Shown here one piece after another: positions 10,830-22,681 of a stretch of DNA of 64,000 nucleotides (positions are counted from its first letter, which is position 1; each line of letters starts with the position of its first letter). The notes beneath the pieces were generated by a model. It searched no databases and was not told the DNA's origin. It saw only the letters and a program-made list of their open reading frames with translations. Both the position numbers and the translations under genes were made by a program. The stretch is from Paraconiothyrium sp. Pb-2020 (taxonomy: Eukaryota > Ascomycota > Dothideomycetes > Pleosporales > Didymosphaeriaceae): assembly GCA_022419385.1 (NCBI GenBank), contig JAJUBI010000006.1, positions 1,798,001 to 1,862,000 of the forward strand. Direction: 5' to 3'.

Positions 10830-11466
10830 TCACTGCCCGCCAGTCTTGTCATCAATATCCCTTCTGCCTTGTCTCCTCTGCTTGTACCCTTTGTTCCACC
10901 GCTCGAGATACTCATCTCCCTCTTTCGTAAACGGATTTCCACTCAACAAGGTGAAAGTCTTGTCTGGGCACTCGGGTCGTGGGATTGTCGTGTCTCCGGT
11001 TTGCCAGAACGGGCAGTGGACGTTATGTACATGCCCGGCTAGAGGATTCCTCATCGCTTTCCACCGCTCGTTAAGTCTTGCAGTTGGTGACATTAGATCT
11101 TGAAGAGGACTGTCGGCTATGAAAGAGTGCCCGTTCGACCTTTCAAAAATTTCTAGTGTAGCTTCATAAGTAATTTGTTCTGAGACTTGCTCTACTATGC
11201 CTTTGTCTGCTACGTCGCTATTTTTGGGTGATGAGGCGTGGCAGAGCCTTGAATCGGTGACTGGTAGGGCACAGTCTTCAGAACAAGGGCCTTCGCCATT
11301 TGAGGTTGCTGTCGGCTCGGTGTGGTTCCATTGTGGACTCCAACTTTGGAATCTGTGAGCAGCGTCTCACGGCAGTGTTCACTCTTCCGTGCACAATGCC
11401 AAAGCACTGTCTTAACGGTGTGCGATCTGCTATTTTTTTGTAGACTGATAAATATAGAGCGTCCAT
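10830..11466 (-). CDS. Hypothetical protein, 190 aa, two exons
   Basis: Proposed exons are 11466-11417 and 11352-10830, joined by a 64-base intron (GTTAAG donor, CTCACAG acceptor) that keeps phase. The second exon is well supported by an uninterrupted, codon-like frame running from SWSPQWNHTEPTATSNGEG to the C-terminus RRDIDDKTGGQ. It contains the conserved-looking core RWKAMRNPLAGHVHNVHCPF and FTLLSGNPFTKEGDEYLERW. The first exon and donor are weak. A different frame upstream (ATG at 11590) encodes a hydrophobic N-terminus that could instead be the real start. Family not recognised. Confidence 0.5.
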
Positions 11467-11948
11467 GTTTCGGTACGTATACTTCCGGATAAGTCACGCT
11501 GTCGTTCGTAGTGGCAACGATCAGAGATGAGCATATAAACGTGGCAAAGGTGGCTGTTGTGCCTGTTATCATGAGAAGCGTGGGAATCATCTTTGTATTT
11601 CCAAAACAAGCCTTGTATATGCTGCCATCTCAAACCCATGATGTGTAAATATAATCCAGTTCGTGATGCGGTTGCAGCTGCCACCGTTCTCCAGTAAATG
11701 CGCCAAATGAAGATGCCACCCAGGGTATACTGAGGTCATATGAAGCCCTGCTGCGTCGCTAGCAAACACAAATACGTTTGCCTTTGTCGCGCCCAATGCC
11801 AATGTGGCAACTCTATTCTTGTGCCTTCTTGCTCTCCTCTAACGAGGCTTCTTTCTGTGCTCTATGTTTCTGCCAACCGATGACCAGCTGAGTTATGTAT
11901 GCAGTGCGAGGAACCATCCTTTTCCCTCGTCCGGACCGAACGCGAAAT

Positions 11949-12293
11949 CTATTGGGCATACAATTGTTCTTTCCTCGTCCTCTCCCTCCACTTCTGCTCT
12001 GCCCTGAGCTCCAACCAGCCTACGAATAATTGGAGCACATAGGCCGCTGCAAAGCATACTGTGAACGCCTTGGGCAACTGGGCATCGAGTAGGTAGAAGG
12101 CGGAACCATATAATTGGATGGCAATGTATAGTCCAGCAACGAAGCAAACGAGAATGCCCAGCATCTCTAGCAGCGCAGACGATTTCGTGGATCGAGGTAT
12201 CGGGAGGGACGTTTTCGATCCAGGTCGCGTGGAGAGCGAGGAGAAGAGCTCTGAGGCGATGGGGAAGGCGCGCATTTTGAGGACTGTTGTCAT
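11949..12293 (-). CDS. Small membrane protein, 114 aa
   Basis: Single exon from ATG 12293 (MTTVLKMRAFPIASELF). Two hydrophobic helices are predicted by eye: LLEMLGILVCFVAGLYIAIQ and KAFTVCFAAAYVLQLFVGWL. A charged, basic C-terminal tail follows (RAEQKWRERTRKEQLYAQ). The frame continues upstream only through a GTG, so the ATG at 12293 is preferred. It resembles small organelle or ER membrane proteins in layout, but no family is recognised. Confidence 0.6.
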   Translation of the reverse strand: MTTVLKMRAFPIASELFSSLSTRPGSKTSLPIPRSTKSSALLEMLGILVCFVAGLYIAIQLYGSAFYLLDAQLPKAFTVCFAAAYVLQLFVGWLELRAEQKWRERTRKEQLYAQ

Positions 12294-13636
12294 TGTGGTA
12301 GCGAGGTCTTTGCACTTTGTCTGCTGGTTGTTGAAGTAAGGACCATGGGTGGATGGGGATGGATTGTTTGTGCGCGTGTTGGCAGTCACACAAGGTGACT
12401 ATTGGAATACGAATGATTTGTCGTGGTGGGGAAATGTAGTGGCAGGTGGCCTAGGGCAGATGTACCCCTCTTGTAGGCTCGAAAGTGGATATCAGCTCGA
12501 GCTTGGCTGCTGCGGATGCCGGACTCCGGGGCGCAGTGTGTTTTGGTGTCGGACGTTGCCTGACTTTCCTTTCTGCCTAACGCCCGGTACCGTGCCACGA
12601 ACTGGGCGAAGTCCTTCTTATGTCACCAGTTTGCACAGGCGTTACGAGCTGGAACACATGCACAATATCTACGTGTTTGAATATCGATGATGGGGCAATA
12701 GGATCTAGAGCACGCAACGACTGCGCCTCCACCAGATGGACACGCTAAGCTAGCGAAACATGTGCGCATCCTATAGAACGGATGCGCACATGTGGGAACG
12801 CACGCGTAAACCGTCTTGTATCTTGACCCGCAAATGCGGCCTAACCCCAAACAGCCCGCACGAGTGAAACGGACCATTCTTTAGTTGACGTTTTGAGAAT
12901 GGGCCATAAACGTCAAAGATCCATTCCCGGTGAGCTTACAAAAGCTGCAAGAGTGTATGTACTACGTATTTCCGTGGTTCAGTGGCCTCACATATAAAGC
13001 GAGTCACTGCTTGTAGCGGAAGTAAGCACAGTGGGACGCTGTTTGATCGCAAGTCTAACCAATTAGCTGTGCCAACGTCTGCGTTGGTTGGCAAGCAATC
13101 GGGGTCCTTCCGTAATTGAGAGCCTGTCCATCACGTCAGTTCACAAAACATGCCGAATAGATGATGAAATTTCGAAGTGTCGTTGTTGGTTCTATATAGG
13201 GCTTCCCATCTGGACCCACACGTCAAACACCAAACACTATAGTCGCTCCTTTGCAGAGATAGCCAAAAACCTCCCATCCACCCATTCCTGTCCAGTCGTG
13301 AAGATCTGGATTGCGCATTAGGGTCGAGACATGCCTAGCTATTATGCAAAAGGCCAAAACAGGGATGATCGGTTTTCTGATGCCGAGTCAGCCAGACGCG
13401 AGGATTTCGCTATATGTATGCTGGTCATAACACCGCCGATGCTGGAATGCAAAGCATAAGACACATTCAGGCCTGGGTATATGACGCCGTTGAAAATGCA
13501 TATAACATCACTAGACGAACACCAGCCTTGGGAACATTGCTCGTTTAAAAACTTGATGATCAGGTGGACTCGGAATTCCGGAATTGATACTGGATCTGGT
13601 AGTTCATTCATGGTTGGAAATCGTTTGTTTAACCCT
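12294..13636. other. Long intergenic region with hairpins
   Basis: No gene is supported. It contains a long inverted repeat (listed separately), a second one of 9 bp (TTGACGTTT and AAACGTCAA, about 12884-12920) and TATA-like sequences near 12993. It holds the promoter of the 114-aa membrane protein and the 3' region of BST1. Confidence 0.45.
12758..12793. repeat. Perfect 14-bp inverted repeat, 8-base loop
   Basis: Left arm ACATGTGCGCATCC at 12758-12771 and its exact reverse complement at 12780-12793, separated by TATAGAAC. It lies in non-coding DNA 465 bases upstream of the membrane-protein gene. It could be a regulator site, an RNA hairpin or the footprint of a lost element. Confidence 0.7.
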
Positions 13637-16600
13637 TCAAGGCCGCTTTTTTGCATCGCTGTCAGGATCCATGGTATCCAGAATCTTTCCAATGCGCTCA
13701 GCCGAGAGTGAAGAGGTATCAAAGTGAATCGCCACAAGCCACGCACATAAGATATTCGCGAGGTGATGCAGAACATAGGCGTACGTGACGCCATAGATTG
13801 CCGCATATGCAGCAATGGAGCATAGTATAGCATTTGCCACTAGGGAGAGTCGAGATCGGACGCGCGGTAGCATGCGACCTGTGCTTAGCGTCTCGACGAG
13901 GAGGATAAATGGCATGATGGAGAGGACGTTATGGTGTGAAGAAAATGGCGTGAGCCAATGAACTGTGAGGTTGCGGATCCAGACTACCAGCACTGGTAGG
14001 TTGATTGGCAATATCCAGAGCATGAGGTTGAAGATGGAGTGTGTGTAGTTGGAGAAGTTGTAGTTGATGTTCAGTCGCTGGGGCGAGTTAGCAAACGAGC
14101 AAACAAAGTAGACATAGTGGTGACCAACCGTGTCTCTTGCCAATCTCAGACTGCGTACACATGTAGCCAGCTGCATAAGGCATAAAATCATGTACGCGAA
14201 GTGGTAAGGAATTACTGTCGAGACCATCGTCAACAGCATCAAAGTTGTGCCAACACGCTGCCTTGTCGAAGACACGGCGAAGGTGGTAGGTGCCCTTTGA
14301 TCATCGTCAGTCCTCGCCGCAGAGGGGAACAGCGAGTATAACAGTGCAAGCAAAGCAACAAGAGCAAGGGCGACATAGTTGATGACCACGCAGATAGCGA
14401 TGCACATGAGGCCGAACAACGGAACCAGGAACCAAAAAAAAGGGTCCTCCAAGCCCAGCAATAGCTCGTGGTTGATGGCACTGAAGTGGCTATCATTGGT
14501 GTAAGTTGGGTCAAGGGCGGAGGGCAAGAATTGCCGACCAATGCCTGCCAGCGAGACGGACAGAAGGGTTAGGGCGACCAACGTGAAGGGCAGCGAGCCT
14601 CGCATGCATTCGTTCAATCCTTCGGCAAAGCTGATAAATGCACCGCTCTCGTCGTAGATCATGAATTGATGTCGAAGCACCAGTGCGACGACAAGCAACG
14701 GGAAAGCTGCAAAAACGATGCGATAGCGCATCCAAAGCTTTCCTAAGCTTCCCAAGACATCCAATTTCAAGACGATATCGACGCCGCTATCGCAGGTAGG
14801 GTCAGTCCAGATCTGGAAAGAAAGGCCGCTATTAGTCTGTTTGGCGAACAGTGGACGCGGCATGTATGGCGCGACTCCGTGAAGATTTATATCCGCATCC
14901 TTGACGTTTACAAAATATTTGCTCTCGTAGACTTCAGTAATGTATTGACGAACAAGTGGCATGAAAAGCTCGCCTGTGAAGCATTCCAGTTGTCGAACGT
15001 TGAGTTTGTACGCTAAGAGGCTCGAATGCAACGCGGGAATATTGATCTCTGCGATTAATGGCCGTTGAGAAGGAAGACGAAGGGTCAAGCTTGTATCTAG
15101 AAGGCGTGGCAGGCCGACATCGACCTGACGCACCGATTCAGCTTCGTTGCTGAATTCGGCAACGACCCAACCATAGCTGTGCTGCTTGGCCTTGTCAATG
15201 ACGGCAATGAACTGATGCCCTGAAAACTCCTCCACCTTGTACTCCAAATATGAAAAGGGTTGTTGATCGTTCTTGGAGGGATGCGTGGAGTGTATTGTGG
15301 ACGCAGGAAGAATGACAGCATCAGACGCGACATTTTTGCAGGCTAGCCTCGTGGGGACGGAGTTGTGACCCGACAAATCCAGATTGACGTGGAATAGATT
15401 TGTGGATTGACCATTCTGAGCCGGAAGGACGCTGCAAAACAGTACTTCTAGTCTGCCATCTTGCCCAGCAAAATCCAATCTTTCGCTGGTGAGCAGATTG
15501 AATTTCTTGATATCGGGTTGTCCTTCCGGGATGGGAATGAGATACGCCTTACGTCCTGGCGCGAATCGTCCCAGGGTCCGCAGTACAAATCTTTGGTCTT
15601 CAGGAACAACGGCACTCTCTGTTTCGACAGTTAGTAGCGTTGTTGGATCTTCGCGCGGTAAGGACTTCTCGGCATTGTCTTCGAGGCCTGTCAAGAACCA
15701 CTTCCTGAACACACGCATGCGGTCTGCATGTGGAATCGTCTGTGCAGGCTCCGCGACATCGACGACATCGTAAAGCGCGCGTACCACGCTTTTCCTCACC
15801 TGGTCACACCACGTGATGGCCAAATGGTCCGCTCCGGTCCAGACGTTCGGGATGGAGGATGTAAAAACAGTGAAGCCATGTGTCTCAGGGACAATTGAAG
15901 CAAGACTCGCGTAATCTGACGACACAATCGTGTCTAGGCCCCCTCCAGCGATGGATATCAAAGTAACGTGCTGCAGAGGGTTGTCGGACTCTCTCTTTTG
16001 TGAATAAGCGCGTCGCCAGAAATTGTTGATTCCGTCGTACGTGCGCACAATATCTCCGTCGAACGAAACTGGAGGTCTGGCATGGGGTGCGGCAAGTGTG
16101 ATGATGGTATTGATAGATTTGGATTGATAGTTTGGCATGGTAAGCATCGTGCGTGCGACCACACCACCCATTGAGTGGCCGACTATAAGAACCGATGTTG
16201 GGTCCGGTAGATTCGAGTCTCGTAGAAACCGCGAAGGTGTATGATAGAGAGATAGAATGAATGAGATGGCATCGTTGAGGTATTCCGCTTGATCCAGCAA
16301 TGTCTGCCCATGAAACGCCGTGAAGTCTTCATTGAAGTCCACAGCAAAGAAGTCCAAAGGTCCTTTGCCCGCACTGCTTGCGGTGTTATGGCGAACGGAG
16401 TTATGGTAGTGGTACGCTGCTTCGGAGGCGTACGATCGAACCTGTTTGTGACTTCCCGCATTCCCCGGGATGAAAAGAACAGGGACACCTTTCACCTTCA
16501 AGCCGTCAGCTCAGTCCAATGCAGAAGAAAGAGACCCTCACTCTGGAATCCTCATCTATGCCGCCTTCCCGGTACAGATACAGCGCGTATTTGTTTGCGA

Positions 16601-16853
16601 ATCTAGTATGCTCCGTGTCGAAGTCGTCCAGTCTGAGGTAAGCCGGCCGCATGTATGACATGACACACCCTTTGCTGTCCATTTGCCTGGCCAGGAAGGA
16701 CTGCGCCATGAGGACAAGCGCCCCCAAGCCCAGCAGAGTAACTGCGATTGTACGTCGAGAGCATGCCCATGGATTCATCCGGCGTCCGCGCTCCTTGCCC
16801 GCATGACGCTCGACTATGCTGTCTTGAGTGATGTCCTTCGCTAGCGAGCTCAT
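13637..16853 (-). CDS. BST1: GPI inositol-deacylase BST1 (PGAP1 type)
   Basis: ER membrane lipase that removes the acyl chain from the inositol of GPI anchors, a step needed for export of GPI-anchored proteins. Exons are 16853-16542 and 16495-13637, giving 1056 aa, the usual length for fungal BST1. The N-terminus MSSLAKDITQDS is followed by a membrane helix IAVTLLGLGALVLMAQSFLA. After the 46-base intron comes the alpha/beta-hydrolase core: KGVPVLFIPGNAGSHKQVRS and the nucleophile elbow VLIVGHSMGGVVART, with Ser in GHSMGG. The C-terminal half has several membrane helices (for example IVFAAFPLLVVALVLRHQF and LVPLFGLMCIAICVVINYVA). The stop at 13637 ends a continuous frame. Confidence 0.94.
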
Positions 16854-17362
16854 TGTGAGCGGTATCTTCGCATTCGGTGCATGCAGTGGTGCGACGGTTC
16901 GGAAGGTGTAGTAGGAATGATTCGCCGCTACTACCAATTTTCGTACGCGCTCGAACCGTTGATAATCCCTTTCACAGCCAATTGATTATGCAGCGCGTTG
17001 TTGCCATGCTCTGACGGGCGTGTGGGCGTCAAGGTGGGTTCCTGTGCAGAGTGTAAGCCGAACAGGCGCGTTTGTACACAGTGCGCGGTTGCCCTACAGC
17101 GCGCGGATAGTTCCTGCCTCAACCGCGTCTCCAAGCTCTTTGCCCACAAGAAGGCACTCCTCCAGCGATTTCCCGTTCAGCCGAAAGGCTCAGATGCTTC
17201 AATGCAACCAGCAACACGCTGTACAAAAGGTACATGCAGGCCGCAATGAGTGATTTCCAACAAGTCGCGATGCAGGGTGACGCGACGCCAAGGAACAAGC
17301 ACAAACACGACCCGCGACCAGACCAATGACTGAGCGGAAGAAGATATTATAATAACGCCACT
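16854..17362. other. Upstream region of BST1
   Basis: Presumed promoter and 5' untranslated region of BST1. No supported gene and no repeat were seen. Confidence 0.45.
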
Positions 17363-17644
17363 TCAGCAATCATACCACACATTTCCTAAGACCCCGTTGG
17401 CGATGAGCGCTCGGGCGGCCAGCACTCGTGGGAGCCACGTGGTCCTCACGTGCAGATCAACCAGCAAAACGCAGCTGAGGAAGACGGGAGCAATGTCTTC
17501 TGGAATGGCGAAGACATTCCGAAACGTTTGACGCTGTCGCGACAAGTAACCATCGACGAGATTTCCTTGGAGGGCTAGATCAGCAGGAATGATCAAAATG
17601 TATTGATAATTCTGGCATGTTACAACCACGCTGCTTCGGTGCAT
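17363..17644 (-). CDS. Doubtful small ORF, 93 aa
   Basis: The frame opens with ATG at 17644 (MHRSSVVVTCQNYQYILIIP) and contains one hydrophobic stretch, DIAPVFLSCVLLVDLHV. No splice partner, promoter signal or family was recognised. It lies between BST1 and the orphan membrane protein and may be chance or a gene remnant. Confidence 0.22.
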   Translation of the reverse strand: MHRSSVVVTCQNYQYILIIPADLALQGNLVDGYLSRQRQTFRNVFAIPEDIAPVFLSCVLLVDLHVRTTWLPRVLAARALIANGVLGNVWYDC

Positions 17645-18037
17645 GGGGAGCTCAAGGAGTGATATGCTATCGCTTTACCTTTGAAGATACCCAACCAGAG
17701 CCACGTCCAAGTAAAGATGGCTTGAGAAACATTCGGCCCAATTCCAATAATAACTTAATGATCGTAATAACGTCCACATTACTTAAAGAGAAGAGACGAA
17801 TTTCATCCATAGTAGCCACCCGTTCTCGTACCAAAGAAAGAGCCTTGACCCCTTAGCGCAAAACCATCTTCGTCAAAATCATGATGCCATCTTTCTCCCT
17901 ATTGCTTCAAATGAGTGCCACTATATTGATCGCCTACAAACCCGCTTCTGGTGTCCCAACGATCGAACTCATCGTCTTCTCCTACACGCATCTTTTTGGC
18001 AGTATAATCATGCCCTCCACTGCTGATGCTGACGTAC

Positions 18038-20104
18038 TTACACTGTCATGCCTCCTGGCTTCTCGTTTGCCGGCTCTAACAGGGTCGTAGTCTCACTCCT
18101 TTGTAAAGTAAGCATAGAACTTGAGGCGCGAAGAACACGGAATCGGGAGCATATGATTTACCTTTCACAAGCCCTTTGACGCGACTCAGGAGGCTCTGCG
18201 CGTTCCGTTACAATTAAGGTTCGTTGCCCATCAGCTCCTTGTACAATAGACGCCTGCCTACCTGAAGCCTTAGGCTCTTCGAACCGTGTGATTGTATTAG
18301 GCTTCCAGGGACGATGACCATGGCCCTTCTCCTTGTTGGCATCATCATCCGAAGGTCGTTCTGCCCCAGAGAGCTTCTCGTCCAGCAGGCTGTAGAGGGC
18401 TGTTGCTCGGTAGCCTTGCACAACATACCATGGGAACCAAGAATGAGATGTTACGATGTAGGCAATCACGAACATGAACGCAACAACGAATGGAACAGAA
18501 ATGAGTACCGCGAGGGAGAGGGCGCTGATGTCCTTGCTATACAACACGAATATGGCCACATCCTTCTGCTGTTCGTCGTCCAAAAGGTTCGGAATTCCCA
18601 TGTCCGTAGTGTTATCGGACTTAAGCAGGGCAGTATCTGTCAGAATATTCTTTGTGGCAACGTACGATGCAAGAACCAGGTGAGTAAGATCCGCATGAAT
18701 ATTAGCACCTGCGGCATAGAAATTATTCCCTAGTGATGATCTGGCCGAAAGCAATGTGGACTGGCCCAGTCGAACCCCAAGTTCTGTGATCATGGGTAGA
18801 GATAAGTAGTTAACAAGGATGGCCTCCAATGCTTCTGGGAAGTCGGTAATGATGCTGCTTAGACCTTTGACAGCGAAATGCTGATTTCTGTACGACCACG
18901 TATCTGACTGCCAACATGACAGGATGGGCCGGCCTTTCTTCACTCGGTATACGTGATTTGAGTCATTCTCCGTGTAGTTCGATCCTGTGAGGTAGAAAGG
19001 GTTTTTGCCTTCTGAGTAGCTCGTATGCTCGGCCGAAGAGACAATCATGGCGAACGAATGGTTTAACCGTTCCGGATTACCGGTTGTGGACGAAAATTTC
19101 GTCTTAAAGACAGCAACTGGTATGGGTGAATCGTGGACTGAAACGGTGAAGGGCATGGAGCAATTACTCCAGAGGCAGTACGATTCTTTGCCATCTGTGG
19201 TAGACGAGTCTGAGTGCCAGCCGTATTCGGTAGTACACAAACCTTCGACGTGTAGAGTGAGGCCGGTGTAGCGTTGTAATCCGAAATCTTTGGCTGTCAC
19301 TTCGTATCGGTAGCCATGCTGGCTTACATATTCCCCATCACCAATGTCTGGTCGACCACTAAGCTTGACAGGATTATCGATCCTTACTTTATTGTCGTAC
19401 ATAGAGAGGTCTGTCGATTGCACGCTTCCCGCTGCACGCAAAGCCGAGGGAACTGCGATTGCATTCAATAAGAAGGCAGTTTCGTGAGTGACCAGGGTGG
19501 AGAGCGGTACATAGATGCTGTTTGGGTTCACTGGAGCGCCGTGACCAAGGACCATGGTGCGCACTATGAGAGCAGGGACACCAGCGCTGGCGATCAAGGC
19601 GAAAATAGAGACAAACAACCATAGTAGCATACTCCATGGTGATTTCCCCTTGAGTCTCCACAGGTAATTGAAGATCAATGCGCCAACGTCAAAGGGTCTC
19701 TTAGCGTTCAACACGCCGACAGATGCAACCACTTCATTATGCGAGCGAGATTCCGCTGGCCGCCGTAGGATTGCATAAACTCCTATTATAACGATAATAG
19801 CCCAAATTTGGCCGACTGCTGTGTTGACGAGTATCGAATATATTGAAAGGATGCTTGAAGCATTGGCTGCACTGACAGCAATAGCCAGAGCGGAGCCACC
19901 GTCGGTCGGAAAATGAAAGACACGATTGAGAATATATGAGCCTGCTGTAGGCTCGTAATATGACGACAATCGGGAATATCGCTGAGAGAGACAGACGCAA
20001 GTCTTGAAGGTACAGGGCGGCGTGCGGGATCCGAAACAAACTGAACAAAATTCCCTCAAAAGATCGAGCCTTTGCCATCCTCAAATCACCTGATATAAGC
20101 TCAT
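18038..20104 (-). CDS. Orphan multi-pass membrane protein
   Basis: Three exons are proposed: 20104-20090 (MSLYQ), 19981-18162 and 18098-18038, all phase-consistent, giving about 631 aa. The tiny first exon is needed because the main frame has no ATG. The last exon adds SETTTLLEPANEKPGGMTV. The order is a first membrane pair (VGQIWAIIVIIGVYAIL and MLLWLFVSIFALIASAGVPA), a lumenal or extracellular domain of about 360 residues with several N-x-S/T sites and cysteines (CLWSNCS, RPILSCWQSDTW), a last helix (SLAVLISVPFVVAFMFVIAY), then a cytosolic acidic and proline-containing tail. The stretch YYEPTAGSYILNRVFHFPTD looks like a family signature. The layout suggests a surface or vacuolar membrane protein; no function can be assigned. 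Confidence 0.72.
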
Positions 20105-20303
20105 TGCTGCTGTCTGTGCGGTGTGATCAATATAAGGGGGACAATTTCTGCTAGGCTGTCCGTTGGCATGAGCATCCAATCGTCTAAGCTCAAACGTACC
20201 CGTTGTTCGGTTACAAGTAACACGAAGCGGCCTAAGTAGCCATCTGAGCCACTGTACACAATATTGGCTGCCTTGACACACTACATTTACTAGACACTAT
20301 TGG

Positions 20304-20657
20304 TTAGTACGGGCTTTGAGGACCAGTACAGACGTGGTGCAAGCATCCCCAGAAATATTGTTTGCGATCATCGGTCGCTATAGCTCTGCCCACCATAGAA
20401 GGCTTAGACAAGATCGGGAGATTAGGGCTCCCGAACAACAAGCGAAAGGCTCCATCTAGAATGGGCCATTGACTGAACCCCTCTAGACCTAGACTTTGGT
20501 CGCCATAGTCGATCGCGCAGACCACACATCTATGGACTTCATTTATATGGCCTTGTGCTTGCTGAGATACAATCAGAACGACTAGAAGCAAGCTGACAAG
20601 TCGATGTCCCGAGCCCGGGTCATGGTGTGCTAGCATTGGATCTGCCAGAAGTGGCAT
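20304..20657 (-). CDS. Possible small secreted protein, 117 aa
   Basis: The ATG at 20657 opens a frame with a signal-like hydrophobic core, LVSLLLVVLIVSQQAQG, after about 20 polar residues. A mature part of about 75 residues with four Cys (HRCVVC and WGCLHHVC) follows. The leading residues MPLLADPMLAHH are unusual for a signal peptide, and a start at the second Met is possible. No family recognised. It is a weak candidate for a secreted cysteine-containing protein. Confidence 0.35.
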   Translation of the reverse strand: MPLLADPMLAHHDPGSGHRLVSLLLVVLIVSQQAQGHINEVHRCVVCAIDYGDQSLGLEGFSQWPILDGAFRLLFGSPNLPILSKPSMVGRAIATDDRKQYFWGCLHHVCTGPQSPY

Positions 20658-20871
20658 TCAAAATTATTTTGGCTTTACCTGTATGGGCGCTGCACTGCGT
20701 TTCGCAGATATGCAATGAACCCTCCTTTCTGTTTCATCACATAGGACGTGTACCGCATTCTGGACTTGGTTAGCGTATGGTGCTGGTTTCTTTATAGGCC
20801 GTCCTGCTCGGTTCAATCACATATTGAAAAGTCTGTCCAGAATCACTGTTGATCACGTCCTGCATGTCATC

Positions 20872-22094
20872 ATGATGCCCTCTTTCTCTGTCTTTTACTA
20901 CTTCTGGATATTGGCTAGAACCGTTCTTGCATCTGATATCTTCAGCACGCTTCGCAGCTCCAATGCGACCTTATTTGCCGATGTGATTGAGAAAAACCCC
21001 GCTCTTTGCGCCCTCGTTTCAAGCTCCAGAGTGCACACAATCTTCGCGCCAGTCGATTCCGTTCTCGCAAATCATCTGCCCTCACAGCGAATGGGGGCGA
21101 TTCGAAGAGCTGACATTAGTCTAGACGAGATCGAAAGACTCTCTTACAATTTTGCCGAAGAACAGCAGAACCAACAATCACCTGATTCACTTCTCGAAAC
21201 ATTGAGTAAACGTGGAAGTTTTTCTCTCCCGTTTCTGTTTACCACCGCAAGCGATGATGTTCCGGCGAATTTGGAAGTTGGTCAAAGGCAGAAATTTACC
21301 ATGATCGACAGTGGGGTTAGGTGCGAGAGTAAGATTTCCCAGTGCCCTGACAATGATACATCAGTTCTTCAGCTTGTTACTGGTCTGGGGAATAAGGTCA
21401 ACGTCGTGAAGCCTGGAATCCAGTACGATGGAGGTTCCATCTATACAATCGATGGGTAAGCTGGTCTCATAATCCTGAATTATATGCCTGTGGCGGCTAA
21501 GAATTGTTGCATCAGGCTGTTCACCGTTCCCACCAAACTGTCAAGGACGCTTGCGACCCTCTCAGACACTACTTCTTTCGGAGCGCTGCTGAACTCTAGT
21601 AACCTGACAACGGCTCTTGACTCACAGAGGGGTGGGACCTTCTTCATCCCAAGCAACGCTGCGCTAGCAGCTTTGGGGTACAATCAGACTCTTAGTAAAT
21701 CTGCGATACAACATCACGTCGTGCAGGGTGTCTCCGCCTACCTACCGTCTCTGGCAGAATGCAAGACTCTGAAGACCGCAGAAGGAGGGGAGATCACAGT
21801 AACGAAGTCTGCGAACGGAGAACACTATATCGATGGTGCAAAGATCATCTCCACTAACATCATACTTGAAAATGGGGTTGCCTACGTGATCGATAAGGTG
21901 AGTCGCCTCTTGGACGGTTTCCTTCCCTCGAAAACCTTCTCACTTGCTGCAATGCCATGGCTCATGAACAACAGACTCTCGAATTACCTGTTGTTCCGAT
22001 CGATAATGCCGCTTCGTTATCTCTTTGTCTCTCGATCAGAAACTTCGGAGCTTTTGTAGTAGGAGCCGTATTCACTACATTTTTGTTAGCTTGA
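20872..22094 (+). CDS. GPI-anchored fasciclin (FAS1) domain protein
   Basis: Three exons, 20872-21455, 21516-21897 and 21975-22094, give 361 aa. A signal peptide (MMPSFSVFYYFWILARTVLA) leads into a first FAS1 domain (DIFSTLRSSNATLFADVIEK, VHTIFAPVDSVLANH) and a second one (TLSDTTSFGALLNSSNLTTA, GGTFFIPSNAALAALGY, IQHHVVQGVSAYLPSL, IISTNIILENGVAYVIDK). The last exon encodes a short linker (PVVPIDNAAS) and a hydrophobic tail ending GAFVVGAVFTTFLLA, a typical GPI-attachment signal. FAS1 proteins are cell-surface adhesion or wall proteins. The ATG at 20872 was chosen because the frame upstream has only a TTG. Confidence 0.85.
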
Positions 22095-22681
22095 GTATTT
22101 ATACCGGTCGATGGATGGATGCAATAGGTAATCTGGAGTCAGCATGGTCTATTAATGTCTTCAATCATTAATTCAATGGCGATATTCACGCGTTTTTTTA
22201 TTCGACTGGCAATGGAACCAATACAGGAATCATGTGTGACAGACTGAAGACGATCGTTGGAGATTAACATTGTACAACACTGGAGTGAAACATGCGATCA
22301 CGAAGTGCGATCATGACTCGAAAACGAAGGCCTAACATACTGGTGCAGGAGACTACGTCATTTTTACGCTAGACCGAAAAGCGTTCACAGTGTTGTGGCC
22401 TAGCCGTTCCAGGCTCGACCTCGTCCTGTCACACCTACTCTTCTATTCCCTCAAACTGCACTTCCTATCGTTCATATGTCTATCGTGAGTTCTTGGGTGT
22501 GCTCTATCTGTGGCCTATTCGGTTAAGGCTGGCTGATCCGCCGCTCTTATCGATATTTGGCAAAGAGTACGGACTAATACGCGTTAGTTCCTGCTTGCAC
22601 GGTGGACCGACGAGCATTACCTTATTTCCAGGATCTGGTACGCTTCTTCTATATCTTTTCTCTGGGTTCTCTCGCGGCACT
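22095..22681. other. Intergenic region
   Basis: This is the 3' region of the fasciclin gene and of the minus-strand hypothetical gene. A short open frame on the minus strand lacks an ATG. No repeat was noticed. Confidence 0.4.

Noticed and set aside
13342..13833. Minus-strand frame at the end of BST1
   Set aside because: It overlaps the well-supported BST1 frame, and its downstream part resembles 3' untranslated sequence.
17881..18090. Plus-strand ORF beginning MMPSFS, like the fasciclin signal peptide
   Set aside because: It overlaps the last exon of the minus-strand membrane protein, and after the first six residues shows no similarity to the fasciclin protein.
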